64,000 nt of DNA from UTCHB3 sp002050155 (GCA_030584105.1 CP129491.1:1736001-1800000), one strand, 5' to 3'; shown: positions 53,079-61,805, numbered from the stretch's first letter. Numbers and translations are program-made. Notes: a model not told the origin generated them from the letters alone.

Positions 53079-54746
53079 TCAATTTGAATTTATTCTATCA
53101 ATGTTTACTAGAATTTTCCATTGACCACCAAAAGTGCCGCCAACTCGTTCAATCAATCTCTTATTCTTTAATATTTCAATATGTTTCTGCACAGCTGACT
53201 CATTTATCCCAAGTATCTTTGCCAATTCATTTCGTGAAATAAATACATTATTGTTTATAAGGAGCATTACTTGTAATTGCCGCTTAGTTGGTAGTCGATA
53301 CTTAGATGCCTGACCACCTGTCTGACCACCTGTTTGACCACCTGTTTGACCACCTGCCTGACCACCTGTCTGACCACCTGCCTGACCACCTGTCTGACCA
53401 CCTGTTTGACCACCTGCCTGACCACCTGTCTGACCACCTGTCTGACCACCTGTCTGACTACCTGTCTGACCACCTGCCTGACCAATCTTAGGAGCATTGT
53501 TTTTTATTTTATCATTTACAACGAACTCCCCTTCATTAGAATCAAGTAACATCATATTAGGTTCTTTAACTGTACTGAAAACAACTTTGAAATAATCAAT
53601 ATCCGAGTAATATTCTGGAAAAGTATCATTAAACTTTTTCCAGTTTTGGTTCATTTTGTTAAAACCATATCCACCATTTTCAGAGAGATTAGCCACTCTA
53701 AATAATTTTGCGATAATACTATTTCGTGGAAGGGAGATGTCCTCTCTCATTAAACTATCAAGAGGTTTTGGAAGCGCTCCTGGATTAAAAAACTCAATTC
53801 GGTCAAAAAAGACCCTAACCCTTGGTCGCATCTTTGAAAAATAATCTGTATGTTGTAAAAGATTAACAAGTGCTTCTCTGATAGCTTCTAAATATGGATA
53901 AACTGTAGATGAGGTACCGTCGGGGTTCAACCTAAAAGGAAGCTCTATCTGTCGCGATAATCTGTTATAAATAGCAAAATAATATTGCCAAATATTTTCT
54001 TGTTCAGGCAACCGAAATAAGTATCTAGTTGAGGCATCCGAGTAACTCGTTCCGGGGATTTCAAAATAATCGATTCGAAAATCACTAAATATTGATTGAA
54101 TTCTATCGCCGATCCCAAAAAAAAGTAACCCACTGTAAGTTATATTTTCATTAACTAAAATTCTTAATTTACTAAGAAATTCGACTTTGGAGAATTTGTT
54201 ATATGAATGCTCTGGATTATTTCTTTGAATATATTCTCTGTATTGAAGAAGAGAATTATCATCAAGCCAAGAAATATTTGAATCTTGAATGATACCCTCC
54301 GTAATAGTACCAAAAGATTGATTTCTATACATTGCATCGATTTCATCTTTTGTTGCTCTTTGATCGCCACTGCCACTACGAATGAATGTATTAACTTGTG
54401 AACCGTAATAAACTGGCTTTTTGTCAGATAACGGGATATAAAAGAGGATGACTGATTTATCTCCAAAATTATATTTCTTAACGGTAAATGCAATTTTAAC
54501 ATTAAATTTTTCAGCTCGAATGGTATTAGTAAAATTTTGCTCAATTTTTTCAGGATTATTTACACCTGTGACTTCAAATTTTTTCCCAATTTGACTCACT
54601 CCTAACACAATCCATCCGCCGGCGGTATTTGAAAAAGCACTAACAGTATCCCAAATATTTTTCGGAAGTTCGGACGAAGCTTTCTTTACTTCAAAATCTT
54701 CCCATTCGATATCTTGAAGTTTTTTAATTAGTTCTTCTTTAGTCAT
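53079..54746 (-). CDS. AlbA_2 (Schlafen-like) / GHKL-like / winged-helix protein with GGQT repeat linker
   Basis: 555 aa. The N-terminal AlbA_2 domain reads 'WEDFEVKKASSELPKNIWDTVSAFSNTAGGWIVLGVSQIGKK' (about 15-56). A central ATPase-like C-terminal part (HATPase_c_4 type) is seen as 'AIREALVNLLQHTDY' and 'NGGYGFNKM' (about 295-395). Then comes a linker of 15 tetrapeptides G-Q-(T/A)-G (about 422-480), and a winged helix ('RNELAKILGINESAVQKHIEILKNKRLIERVGG'). Proteins of this class are putative transcription regulators or nucleic-acid-binding stress proteins. A broken relative lies in the defence island at 9880-10429. An XRE gene lies 111 bp upstream. Confidence 0.87.
   Translation of the reverse strand: MTKEELIKKLQDIEWEDFEVKKASSELPKNIWDTVSAFSNTAGGWIVLGVSQIGKKFEVTGVNNPEKIEQNFTNTIRAEKFNVKIAFTVKKYNFGDKSVILFYIPLSDKKPVYYGSQVNTFIRSGSGDQRATKDEIDAMYRNQSFGTITEGIIQDSNISWLDDNSLLQYREYIQRNNPEHSYNKFSKVEFLSKLRILVNENITYSGLLFFGIGDRIQSIFSDFRIDYFEIPGTSYSDASTRYLFRLPEQENIWQYYFAIYNRLSRQIELPFRLNPDGTSSTVYPYLEAIREALVNLLQHTDYFSKMRPRVRVFFDRIEFFNPGALPKPLDSLMREDISLPRNSIIAKLFRVANLSENGGYGFNKMNQNWKKFNDTFPEYYSDIDYFKVVFSTVKEPNMMLLDSNEGEFVVNDKIKNNAPKIGQAGGQTGSQTGGQTGGQTGGQAGGQTGGQTGGQAGGQTGGQAGGQTGGQTGGQTGGQASKYRLPTKRQLQVMLLINNNVFISRNELAKILGINESAVQKHIEILKNKRLIERVGGTFGGQWKILVNIDRINSN
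53308..53484. repeat. 12-bp in-frame minisatellite (about 15 copies)
   Basis: Unit CTGACCACCTG(T/C) on the + strand, encoding Gly-Gly-Gln-(Thr/Ala) on the minus strand. Synonymous and T/A variants differ between copies (TTTGACC, CCTGACC, TCTGACC), so the array is old enough to have diverged. The period keeps the reading frame, so length changes alter only the linker between ATPase-like part and winged helix. Confidence 0.95.
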
Positions 54747-54857
54747 AAAATTAAATTTTCTTTAATATGTTTATGGAGCCTATTTTTATGTTGCATTTGC
54801 TTTAGATAGATACTTTAGATAGAATAATACAGAACAAAATAATATGATTCGACCTGC

Positions 54858-55067
54858 TCACTCATTTTTCTTAACCTCAACTTTCAATTCTAAACCGAGA
54901 GACAGGCAAAGAGTGGTCAGCCCGTCAAGCGAGGGGTTTGCGCTCCCTCTTTCAATGTCTATCACATTCCTAAGACTGATCCCGCTTAGGTCAGCCAATT
55001 CTTTTTGAGTTAATCCGTAAGCTTTGCGAAGTTGTCTGATTTTCGCACCAATTTCTTCTTTCGTCAT
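54858..55067 (-). CDS. Small XRE-family helix-turn-helix regulator
   Basis: 69 aa. 'KIRQLRKAYGLTQKELADLSGISLRNVIDIERGSANPSLDGLTTLCLSLGLEL' is a complete lambda-repressor-like HTH. Proteins of this size are often the antitoxin/regulator of a two-gene system (HipB/HTH type), but no toxin partner is next to it. It may regulate the AlbA_2 gene downstream or the dyads at 55578-55712. Confidence 0.9.
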   Translation of the reverse strand: MTKEEIGAKIRQLRKAYGLTQKELADLSGISLRNVIDIERGSANPSLDGLTTLCLSLGLELKVEVKKNE

Positions 55068-55577
55068 TTCAAAATCTTAATGATTATTTCCTTTCAGCAC
55101 TAACGGAAAAATTAGTTTAACCAAAAATTTTACCGAAATAAAAAAAGTAAATTATACTTAGAAAGTTACCTGAACAGGGAAAATAACTATACTGAGAATC
55201 TTATCAGAACTGAGCAAACACCCATACTCGTAATTTTATCAGAATAAGAAAAGTTAGCAATATTAAAAAAGTTCCTAAAACAGGGAAAATTCGCCGGGAT
55301 GGGAAACTTCCATTACTGAGAAAATTTTCCGACTGGTGAAAACTTCCATTACTGAGAAAATTTTCCGACTGGTGAAAACTTCCAATGCAGTAAACACTAA
55401 ATGAACCGGAAAAACTATTCAGTTTGATCATCAAAATTTCCCACTGCATTTTCCCAAATATGTAAATCTACTTCCGTTTACTCTTTAATTTGTCGGGTTT
55501 TCCGCTTATCAATTCTTTGGAAACGATGAATATTTGTAAATATCACTTTTAAAAATACAAAAACAATCGTTTATTTA
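55068..55577. other. Gene-free stretch upstream of the XRE gene
   Basis: About 500 bp of A/T-rich DNA. It includes the 36-bp repeat described separately (55305-55385) and looser versions of its phrases further left (CAGGGAAAAT at 55175 and 55282). No gene is supported here. Confidence 0.55.
55305..55385. repeat. 36-bp tandem repeat, two and a quarter copies
   Basis: AACTTCCATTACTGAGAAAA...TTTTCCGACTGGTGAA is repeated without a spacer (55305-55340 and 55341-55376) and starts a third time. Because copies are contiguous it is not a CRISPR array despite the unit length. Confidence 0.9.
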
Positions 55578-55712
55578 TGCAATATATTGCATATTTACAT
55601 AAAACAAATAAAATTGCGACGCAGGTTTCACATTTTCATGCAATATTTTGCACATATTAAAATAAATAATCCCCGTTTACACATAAACGATTCGTTTGTG
55701 CAACATATTGCA
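55578..55712. promoter_or_regulatory. Three phased TGCAA-N4-TTGCA dyads
   Basis: TGCAATATATTGCA (55578-55591, a perfect palindrome), TGCAATATTTTGCA (55639-55652) and TGCAACATATTGCA (55699-55712) are spaced 61 and 60 bp apart in the gene-free region between the XRE gene and the T9SS protein gene. The regular spacing of identical half-sites suggests operators for one dimeric regulator. Which protein binds them is unknown. Confidence 0.6.
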
Positions 55713-55792
55713 TAATTAGACGAAACACCTCAAAAACACATCTTAGAAACCCACCAAACCACCTCCAAAAACACCACCACTTCATTTTGTGC

Positions 55793-55820
55793 TTGACTTT
55801 TACAAATATTTTGTTATATT
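55793..55820 (+). promoter_or_regulatory. Promoter of the T9SS-exported protein pair
   Basis: TTGACT (55793-55798) and TATATT (55815-55820) with 16 bp between them form a good sigma-70-type promoter. Transcription should start near 55827, just ahead of the two LacI-type operators. Confidence 0.65.
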
Positions 55821-55832
55821 CGCATTTCAAAA

Positions 55833-55848
55833 ATGTAAGCGCTTACAT
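55833..55848. promoter_or_regulatory. LacI-type operator 1
   Basis: ATGTAAGCGCTTACAT, a perfect 16-bp palindrome with the central CG typical of LacI/GalR operators, located immediately after the promoter's expected start site. A LacI-family gene lies at 59637-60659 after the two genes it would control. Confidence 0.85.
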
Positions 55849-55857
55849 ACCCGAAAA

Positions 55858-55871
55858 TGTAAGCGCTTACA
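55858..55871. promoter_or_regulatory. LacI-type operator 2
   Basis: TGTAAGCGCTTACA, the same palindrome as operator 1, with centres 24 bp apart, i.e. roughly on the same face of the helix, allowing two dimers or a tetramer to bind. It lies 38 bp before the start codon. Confidence 0.85.
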
Positions 55872-55908
55872 CGAACCATTCACCAACAAATAACATATCG
55901 GAGAAATC

Positions 55909-57642
55909 ATGAAAAATTTTACTTTCTTTCTTCTGTTTTTCGCTCTCTGTGCGGGTTTTACCTCCGCTCAGTTTGTGAACGGGCCTCCTGCTGAAGGTGT
56001 GCTCGGGCAGGTGGATTATATAACACCAACCGCCGGAACCGCAATTAACAAATTCAACGGCCCTAACGGCGTATTTTTCGATAACAGAAACGGAAAAGTC
56101 TGGGTTGCAGACCGCGGAAACCACCGCGTTCTAAGATTCTCAAGCATTAACGCTTACATTAACGGTGGTGATGCAGAACTTGTTATAGGGCAGCCTGATT
56201 TCACTACGAACACTTCAGGACTTACAGCAACCAAAATGAACAACCCTATTATAGCTTTGGTTGATGGAAGCGGAACCTTGTGGGTCAGTGAATACGGAAA
56301 CAACAGAGTTACAAGATGGGACAACGCCGACCAACTCGTGAACGGCGATACCGCTGACGGGGTGCTCGGGCAACCTGATTTCACTACAAACTCCGCCGCA
56401 ACTACACAAAATAAATTCAGCGGTCCCGCCGGAATTTTCATCGAAGCAAACGGTACTTTGTGGGTCAGTAATTTCAACACACACAGGGTACTTCGCTTCC
56501 AAAACGCTGCAACTTTGCCCAATGGTGCAAACGCTGACCTCGTCCTCGGGCAACCTGATTTCACAACCGGCACTTCAGGCACTACTGCTGCGAAAATGAA
56601 CAACGCAAACGGCGTTTATGTCGATGTGCTGGGCAACCTGTGGGTCAGCGAATTTACAAACAGACGCGTGCTGAAATTCAACAATGCTGCAACTCTCACA
56701 ACGGGTCAGGCAGCTGATGGTGTGCTCGGGCAGCCCGATTTCACCACCAATACTTCAAACACAACTCAGGCAGGCTCTGGAAATGTCAGATGGGTAACCG
56801 GTGATATCCTCGGTAACTTATATGTTGTTCAGGAAAACAACAACAGAATCTCCGTCTTCCTGCAGGCTGCTACACTACCCAACGGTGCCAATGCGGATTA
56901 TGTTATTGGGCAGCCTGATTTCACAACAGGTACGGGCTTAAACCCACCGACTCAAAACTCGCTCAGAACACCCAGATGTGCCTCTGTTGATAACACAGGC
57001 AAAAAACTTTGGGTGACCGACTGGGCAAACAACCGCGTGTTGCGTTATGATATTTCATCCATTGTCCCTGTTGAACTCGCTGCGTTTTCAGCTTCTGTTT
57101 CGCTTGATGGGGTTACATTGAAGTGGACTACCGCAACCGAACTCAACAACCTCGGTTTCGCAGTTGAAAGAAGGGAAGAAAACAGCCAATTCCATGAAAT
57201 CGGTTTCATAAAAGGTAATGGCACAACTACAAACCAAAATTCATATTCTTTCTTAGATAAAAACCCATTCACCGGAACGGTTTATTACAGATTGAAACAA
57301 GTTGATTTTGATGGTTCCGCACACTATTCAAACGAGATAATGGCTGAGACCTTCACAACTTTGAATGATTTCCACCTTTTTGGTAACTATCCAAACCCCT
57401 TCAACCCGAGCACAGTGATATCTTATTCACTGCCGGAGAGAACCAACCTTAAAATCGTAGTAAGAGACATCCTCGGCAGCGAAGTTGCTGAAATCTTCAA
57501 CGGTGTGGCTCAGCCCGGAATTAACCAAGTTGAGTGGAATGGCACCAATTCACAAGGTCACACTGTAAATTCAGGTGTCTATTTCTATACAATTGAAATG
57601 GGCAGCAAAGTGGTTTCAGGAAAAATGATACTTAACAAATAG
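55909..57642 (+). CDS. Exported NHL-type beta-propeller protein with T9SS sorting domain
   Basis: 577 aa. Signal peptide 1-20 ('FFLLFFALCAGFTSAQ'). Residues about 25-385 contain six NHL-like blades of 58-66 residues each, with the phrases 'DLVLGQPDFTT', 'KMNNANGVYVD', 'GNLWVSEFTNRRVLKF'. A fibronectin-like segment ('VPVELAAFSASVSLDGVTLKWTTATELNNLGF') and the type IX secretion C-terminal domain ('YPNPFNPSTVISYSLPE' ... 'SGVYFYTIEMGSKVVSGKMIL') follow. It is exported and attached at or beyond the outer membrane. It starts after the LacI-type operators and shares its transcript with the SGNH gene 8 bp downstream. Role possibly in sugar or polymer binding, inferred. Confidence 0.9.
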   Translation: MKNFTFFLLFFALCAGFTSAQFVNGPPAEGVLGQVDYITPTAGTAINKFNGPNGVFFDNRNGKVWVADRGNHRVLRFSSINAYINGGDAELVIGQPDFTTNTSGLTATKMNNPIIALVDGSGTLWVSEYGNNRVTRWDNADQLVNGDTADGVLGQPDFTTNSAATTQNKFSGPAGIFIEANGTLWVSNFNTHRVLRFQNAATLPNGANADLVLGQPDFTTGTSGTTAAKMNNANGVYVDVLGNLWVSEFTNRRVLKFNNAATLTTGQAADGVLGQPDFTTNTSNTTQAGSGNVRWVTGDILGNLYVVQENNNRISVFLQAATLPNGANADYVIGQPDFTTGTGLNPPTQNSLRTPRCASVDNTGKKLWVTDWANNRVLRYDISSIVPVELAAFSASVSLDGVTLKWTTATELNNLGFAVERREENSQFHEIGFIKGNGTTTNQNSYSFLDKNPFTGTVYYRLKQVDFDGSAHYSNEIMAETFTTLNDFHLFGNYPNPFNPSTVISYSLPERTNLKIVVRDILGSEVAEIFNGVAQPGINQVEWNGTNSQGHTVNSGVYFYTIEMGSKVVSGKMILNK

Positions 57643-57650
57643 GCAGCAAC

Positions 57651-59429
57651 ATGAAGTTCTTTGAAAAAATTATTTTTTCGCTTTTTTTGCTTATTTCGTT
57701 CAGCACTCTGCAGGCGCAGGATTATCTCTTTTTCACGGATAGTGATATTCCCAACTACTATGATCCCAGCTACCTGCAGGTTAATGCACCAAGTGAATTG
57801 TTAATGGTGAACGGAGTAAAGTTCCCCGTTGTGTCTGATACTTTCTATTCGGGCACAAACGGGCTTAAACTGCAATACAAATCGATGAACGGCGGAAACT
57901 GGGTTGCGGCTGTGGCTGCCCCCGGCTGGCCCGGAAGAGATGCTACCCTTAAAGATTCCGTCGTTTTTATGATCTATTCTCCCGTTTCTGTACCGGCAGC
58001 AAATCTGCCGATGCTATTCGTGGAAGATTTATCCAACCAGCGTTCAACAAAAATCCCGTTAAGTAAATACAACCCTGCCGGCGTGCCTGCAGGGCAATGG
58101 GTGAAACTCTGGATACCGTTAGATACCTTAAAACAAAACCCGGGCGGCTGCGACCTGACCAGGGTTAAGACGATCTTCTGGTCTCAGGGTATTGATGACG
58201 CTGTTACAAGAACTTTCTTCATCGATGATGTAAAAATGACCGGCGGTGCCTCAATTTATGATTATAACTACATTGTTGTTATCGGTTCATCAACTTCCGC
58301 GGGCACAGGCGCCAGCCCACAGGATAGCTCCTATGTGAACAGGCTGAGAAAACATATCCAAAGCATAGACACTACTTACAAAGTGCTCAATCTTGCAGTG
58401 GGCGGGTTCACTACTTATCATGTTATGCCCACAGGCTTCGTACCGCCGGGCGGAAGACCGGCACCGCGCCCAACCAATAACATCTCTTATGCACTGGAAT
58501 ATAACCCAAAGATGATATTCATCAATTTGCCTTCTAACGATGCTGCAAGCGGCTACCCAATTGAAGAACAAATTGCTAATTTCGATACTCTGGTGGCTGT
58601 GGCTACCCGGAATAATGTTAAATTCTGGATAACTTCAACCCAACCGCGTAACCTGAGCAACCCCACACAGATGAATCTTTTGACTTCAATGCGGGATTCA
58701 GTTTTCACCCGTTACGCTGCATACGCTGTTGATTTTTGGAACGGTTTGGCGCAACCTAATGGGTACATTAAACCGGAATATGATTTCGGCGACGGCATCC
58801 ACCTGAACAACGCCGGGCACAGGCTGATATATGAGAGGGCTGTTCAGGTAATTCTCCCCGAATTAGTGCCTGTTGAACTGATCAGCTTCCTTGCTTCCCG
58901 TTCGGGTTCCGAAGTCGTGCTGCAGTGGTTAAGTGCCACAGAGACAAACAATTACGGCTACGAGGTCCAAAGAAGCACTGATAAAGTAAACTTTGAAACC
59001 ATCGGGTTTATTGAAGGAGCGGGCACCACCACTTCCATTTCGTCGTATAATTTCACGGACGGTGATGCCGACCCAAACTCAACCCTTTACTACAGGCTGA
59101 AACAAATTGATTATGACGGAAAAGCTTCTTATTCGGGCATAACGGAAGTGGAGGCTGAATCCCCTATGGGATTCAAACTCTTTCAGAACTATCCCAATCC
59201 CTTCAACCCTGAAACGGTGATCTCTTTTTCACTGCCGAAAAATCTTTCGGTGAAGGTGAATGTTTACGATATGACGGGGAAAGAAGTAGCGGAGCTTTTT
59301 TCGGGCGATCTGAACCAAGGATACCATAAGCTGAACTTTAACGCTTCTCACCTTGCCACAGGTATCTATTCGTGCAGAGTGTTAGCGGGCGATTTTAGTT
59401 CAACAATAAAACTTTTGCTGTTGAAATAA
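57651..59429 (+). CDS. Exported SGNH/GDSL hydrolase with T9SS sorting domain
   Basis: 592 aa. Signal peptide 1-23. An N-terminal beta-sandwich (about 25-200; 'YLQVNAPSELLMVNGVKFPVV', 'FFIDDVKMTGG', carbohydrate-binding-like) precedes the SGNH domain (about 205-405): block I 'VVIGSSTSAGTG' with the nucleophile Ser but S in place of the usual D of GDS, block II 'AVGGFTTY', block III 'NLPSNDAA' with Asn, block V 'DGIHLNNAGH' with Asp and His. A fibronectin-like part and 'YPNPFNPETVISFSLPK' sorting domain end the protein. Probably a carbohydrate esterase or lipase acting outside the cell. Controlled with the preceding gene by the LacI-type operators. Confidence 0.9.
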   Translation: MKFFEKIIFSLFLLISFSTLQAQDYLFFTDSDIPNYYDPSYLQVNAPSELLMVNGVKFPVVSDTFYSGTNGLKLQYKSMNGGNWVAAVAAPGWPGRDATLKDSVVFMIYSPVSVPAANLPMLFVEDLSNQRSTKIPLSKYNPAGVPAGQWVKLWIPLDTLKQNPGGCDLTRVKTIFWSQGIDDAVTRTFFIDDVKMTGGASIYDYNYIVVIGSSTSAGTGASPQDSSYVNRLRKHIQSIDTTYKVLNLAVGGFTTYHVMPTGFVPPGGRPAPRPTNNISYALEYNPKMIFINLPSNDAASGYPIEEQIANFDTLVAVATRNNVKFWITSTQPRNLSNPTQMNLLTSMRDSVFTRYAAYAVDFWNGLAQPNGYIKPEYDFGDGIHLNNAGHRLIYERAVQVILPELVPVELISFLASRSGSEVVLQWLSATETNNYGYEVQRSTDKVNFETIGFIEGAGTTTSISSYNFTDGDADPNSTLYYRLKQIDYDGKASYSGITEVEAESPMGFKLFQNYPNPFNPETVISFSLPKNLSVKVNVYDMTGKEVAELFSGDLNQGYHKLNFNASHLATGIYSCRVLAGDFSSTIKLLLLK

Positions 59430-59535
59430 GTTCTTAGTGCGGAGCAATTTCTATTGCGGAGATTATGCGGTTTAATTATGAAATTTTGCTCCTGATGTAA
59501 GAAACGGTTACAACAGTATGTAAAATCAAAAAAAT

Positions 59536-59567
59536 AAGGACCGGGCTTAAAAACCCGGTCCTTTTTT
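59536..59567. terminator. Bidirectional terminator between SGNH and LacI genes
   Basis: AAGGACCGGG-CTTAAAAA-CCCGGTCCTT with a T run on the + strand and a matching A run on the other side. The 10-bp GC-rich stem lies 107 bp after the SGNH stop and 70 bp after the LacI stop (convergent genes). Confidence 0.92.
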
Positions 59568-59636
59568 AATAATGTTTTCAACGGGCTGTTTTTGCTCTTC
59601 GGTTTTTCAGAAGGGGTATCCCGTTTCGCAAAATAT

Positions 59637-60659
59637 CTATTCCCGTTTAAAATCTGTCGATTTTCTTATTTTCAGTTCAGGTTCAATTAAAATTTTCGAG
59701 GGTTCAGATAAAGTATCGTAACCATTTAGCGCTTCCGTCATTTTTTGAAATGCCAAGGTACCAAATTTTGAAATATTTAAATTAACGGAAGTTAAAGACG
59801 GATGTGTCATCTGCACATATTCGATGTCATCAAACCCGCAAAGAGCCACATCTTCCGGCACACGGATACCTGAACTTTGAAAGTGGTTCAATGCACCCAA
59901 AGCCATTGCGTCGTTTGAAGCGAAAACGGCGGTAATATCTTTTCTTTTAGTAAAAAGCCGTTCCATAGCGTAATAACCGGTAATTTGTCTGAAGTTACCC
60001 TCTAAAATTTCAATATTCTCAGGTGAAATACCCCCTTTTTCCGTTGCGGAAATAAAAGCTTCTTTTCTCTCTATAGCGTCAGTGTTCCCCTTTTCTCCTT
60101 CAATTAAGGCAATTTTTTTGTGCCCTTGCGCTATCAGGTGTTCAGTTGCCATTTTTGCGCCGGTAATGTTGTTCAAAGCAAGGTCTGCTTCTCCCAAAAA
60201 GCGATTAAAACGGCTAAGCATCACCGTCGGTAACCCCGGAAACAAACTGTTAATCTCTTCTCTTATCCCTGCTTTGTGGTACATCAAAATCAACCCGTCG
60301 ATCTTGGAGGATAATTTTCGAAGTGTAGCAAATAACTCTTCTGAAGAGCCTCTTCTGCCGGCAATCACAATGTCAAAACCTTCATTTTCCAGTAAAGAAT
60401 GGAGCGTAAACACAAACTCTGAGAAAAAGCCGCCATAAAGCACCGGCAAAACAACTCCGATAGTATTCTGTTTCCCTCCACTTAACCCTCTGGCAGAAGC
60501 ATTTGGTGAAAAATTCAGTTTGGCTGCAGTCTTAAGGACAAGGGCTACTGTTTCCGGTTTAACCCGCGGGCTTTTATTAAATACCCTGGAAACAGTGGCA
60601 ATTGATACTTTTGCTTCTCTTGCCACATCATAAATTGTAGTTGCTTTTTCCGGTTTCAT
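59637..60659 (-). CDS. LacI/GalR-family transcription regulator
   Basis: 340 aa. N-terminal HTH 'TIYDVAREAKVSIATVSRVFNKSPRVKPETVALVLKTAAKLNFSPNASARGLS' with the hinge helix, followed by the periplasmic-binding-protein-like effector domain ('NTIGVVLPVLYGGFFSEFVFTLHSLLENEGFDIVIAGR', 'TAVFASNDAMALGALNHFQSSGIRVPEDVALCGFDDIEY', 'LTSVNLNISKFGTLAF'). It probably represses the adjacent T9SS protein pair through the TGTAAGCGCTTACA operators and responds to a sugar. It is convergent with its proposed targets. Confidence 0.95.
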   Translation of the reverse strand: MKPEKATTIYDVAREAKVSIATVSRVFNKSPRVKPETVALVLKTAAKLNFSPNASARGLSGGKQNTIGVVLPVLYGGFFSEFVFTLHSLLENEGFDIVIAGRRGSSEELFATLRKLSSKIDGLILMYHKAGIREEINSLFPGLPTVMLSRFNRFLGEADLALNNITGAKMATEHLIAQGHKKIALIEGEKGNTDAIERKEAFISATEKGGISPENIEILEGNFRQITGYYAMERLFTKRKDITAVFASNDAMALGALNHFQSSGIRVPEDVALCGFDDIEYVQMTHPSLTSVNLNISKFGTLAFQKMTEALNGYDTLSEPSKILIEPELKIRKSTDFKRE

Positions 60660-61031
60660 TTCTTATCACTTTTAACAATTTAAACTTAACAAATTATCTG
60701 AAAAAATCACTTGTTATCTTTCTTTTTATTTATAAAATTTCTGAAGTATAAACGGAGTGCCGAAGAGAAAGGAGAAAAATAAGAAGAAACTCAAATTTTG
60801 GAAACTTAGCAGCGTCCTTCCTCTTTGCCCAAGGATATGAAAAAAAATGTCAGAAGAAAAGTAAGATGAAATATAAAGTGAAAGCCAAAGAGCATTTCAC
60901 TAACTTACCATGAATTTTTGTTAATTAACTCACATTGAATCAAAACTGCTTTTAATTCATCTAACTTTATATTATGTTTTAAGGTTGTTCGTTTTTTTTT
61001 ACGACATGAATAAAAAATTAAAGGATATATA
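60660..61031. other. Divergent intergenic region, lacI-like / peroxiredoxin
   Basis: 372 bp without a gene. Both genes must be transcribed from here. No TGTAAGCGCTTACA copy is present, so the LacI-like gene is apparently not autoregulated through this site. Confidence 0.5.
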
Positions 61032-61679
61032 ATGGAGAATAATCAACCAAGAATGCCCCTTCTGGGCGATAAAATGCCCGAACTAACCGTTCAGACAACC
61101 CACGGAGTTAAACAAATTCCGGGTGATTTTGCAGGTAAATGGCTCGTTCTTTTCAGCCACCCGGGCGATTTTACTCCCGTTTGCACTACTGAATTTGTAG
61201 CCTTCGCCAACAGGGCGGAAGAATTTAAAAAATTAAACGCGGAACTTTGCGGTCACTCCATCGACCAGGTCTTCTCTCACATCAAATGGGTTGAGTGGAT
61301 CGAAGAAAAACTGAATGTGAAAATCCCCTTCCCGGTTATTGCCGATGATATGGGAAATATTGCAAAATCTCTCGGAATGATCCATCCGGGCAAAGGTACA
61401 AATACAGTTCGCGCGGTTTATGTTATCGACCCCGACGGTATCCTCCGCCTGATGATTTATTATCCTCAGGAAATCGGAAGACAAGTTGATGAGGTGTTGC
61501 GCGCTCTTAAAGCTCTGCAAATCTCTGACGCCAACAAGGTTGCCATGCCCGAAAACTGGCCCAATAACGAGCTGATTAAGGATAAAGTTATCATCCCACC
61601 TCCAAAAGATGTAGCAGCTATTGAAAGCAGACAACAGTTCGAGGGTCCCGACTGGTGGTTCAAATACAAAGAACTTTGA
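61032..61679 (+). CDS. 1-Cys peroxiredoxin (Prx6-type)
   Basis: 215 aa, the usual Prx6 length. 'LFSHPGDFTPVCTTEFVAFA' carries the peroxidatic Cys (C51), with Thr48 and Pro44 of the active-site PxxxT-x-x-C. A second Cys (C73) lies nearby, but the C-terminal CxDWxxC-type resolving Cys is missing. 'GKGTNTVRAVYVIDPDGILRLMIYYPQEIGRQVDEVLRALKALQ' and 'MPENWPNNELIKDKVIIPPP' are the Prx6 C-terminal half. It reduces hydroperoxides in the cytoplasm. AAGGATATATA upstream contains the ribosome-binding site. Confidence 0.97.
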   Translation: MENNQPRMPLLGDKMPELTVQTTHGVKQIPGDFAGKWLVLFSHPGDFTPVCTTEFVAFANRAEEFKKLNAELCGHSIDQVFSHIKWVEWIEEKLNVKIPFPVIADDMGNIAKSLGMIHPGKGTNTVRAVYVIDPDGILRLMIYYPQEIGRQVDEVLRALKALQISDANKVAMPENWPNNELIKDKVIIPPPKDVAAIESRQQFEGPDWWFKYKEL

Positions 61680-61805
61680 TGGTAACGACCATTGATTGTA
61701 AAAACCTTTGAATAATTGGAAAACAAAATCTTGGGTTCAAAAACTGGTAATTAATTCGTAGTTGACCGATAACTGATTAAAGATCAGAAATGATCAAAAA
61801 ATGTT

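Noticed and set aside
53267..53549. Open frames in other phases over the GGQT repeat (poly 'VVRQ', 'DHLS', 'TTCL')
   Set aside because: A 12-bp repeat without stop codons is open in every phase; only the AlbA_2 frame has flanking domains.
54858..55067. XRE protein as antitoxin of a toxin-antitoxin pair
   Set aside because: No toxin-like gene lies next to it; the AlbA_2 gene 111 bp away is not a known toxin partner.
55305..55385. 36-bp repeat as a possible CRISPR array
   Set aside because: Copies follow each other without spacers and no cas genes are present.
55204..55449. 81-codon minus-strand frame with internal 12-residue duplications
   Set aside because: Its repeats are just the 36-bp non-coding tandem repeat translated; no start signal or homology.
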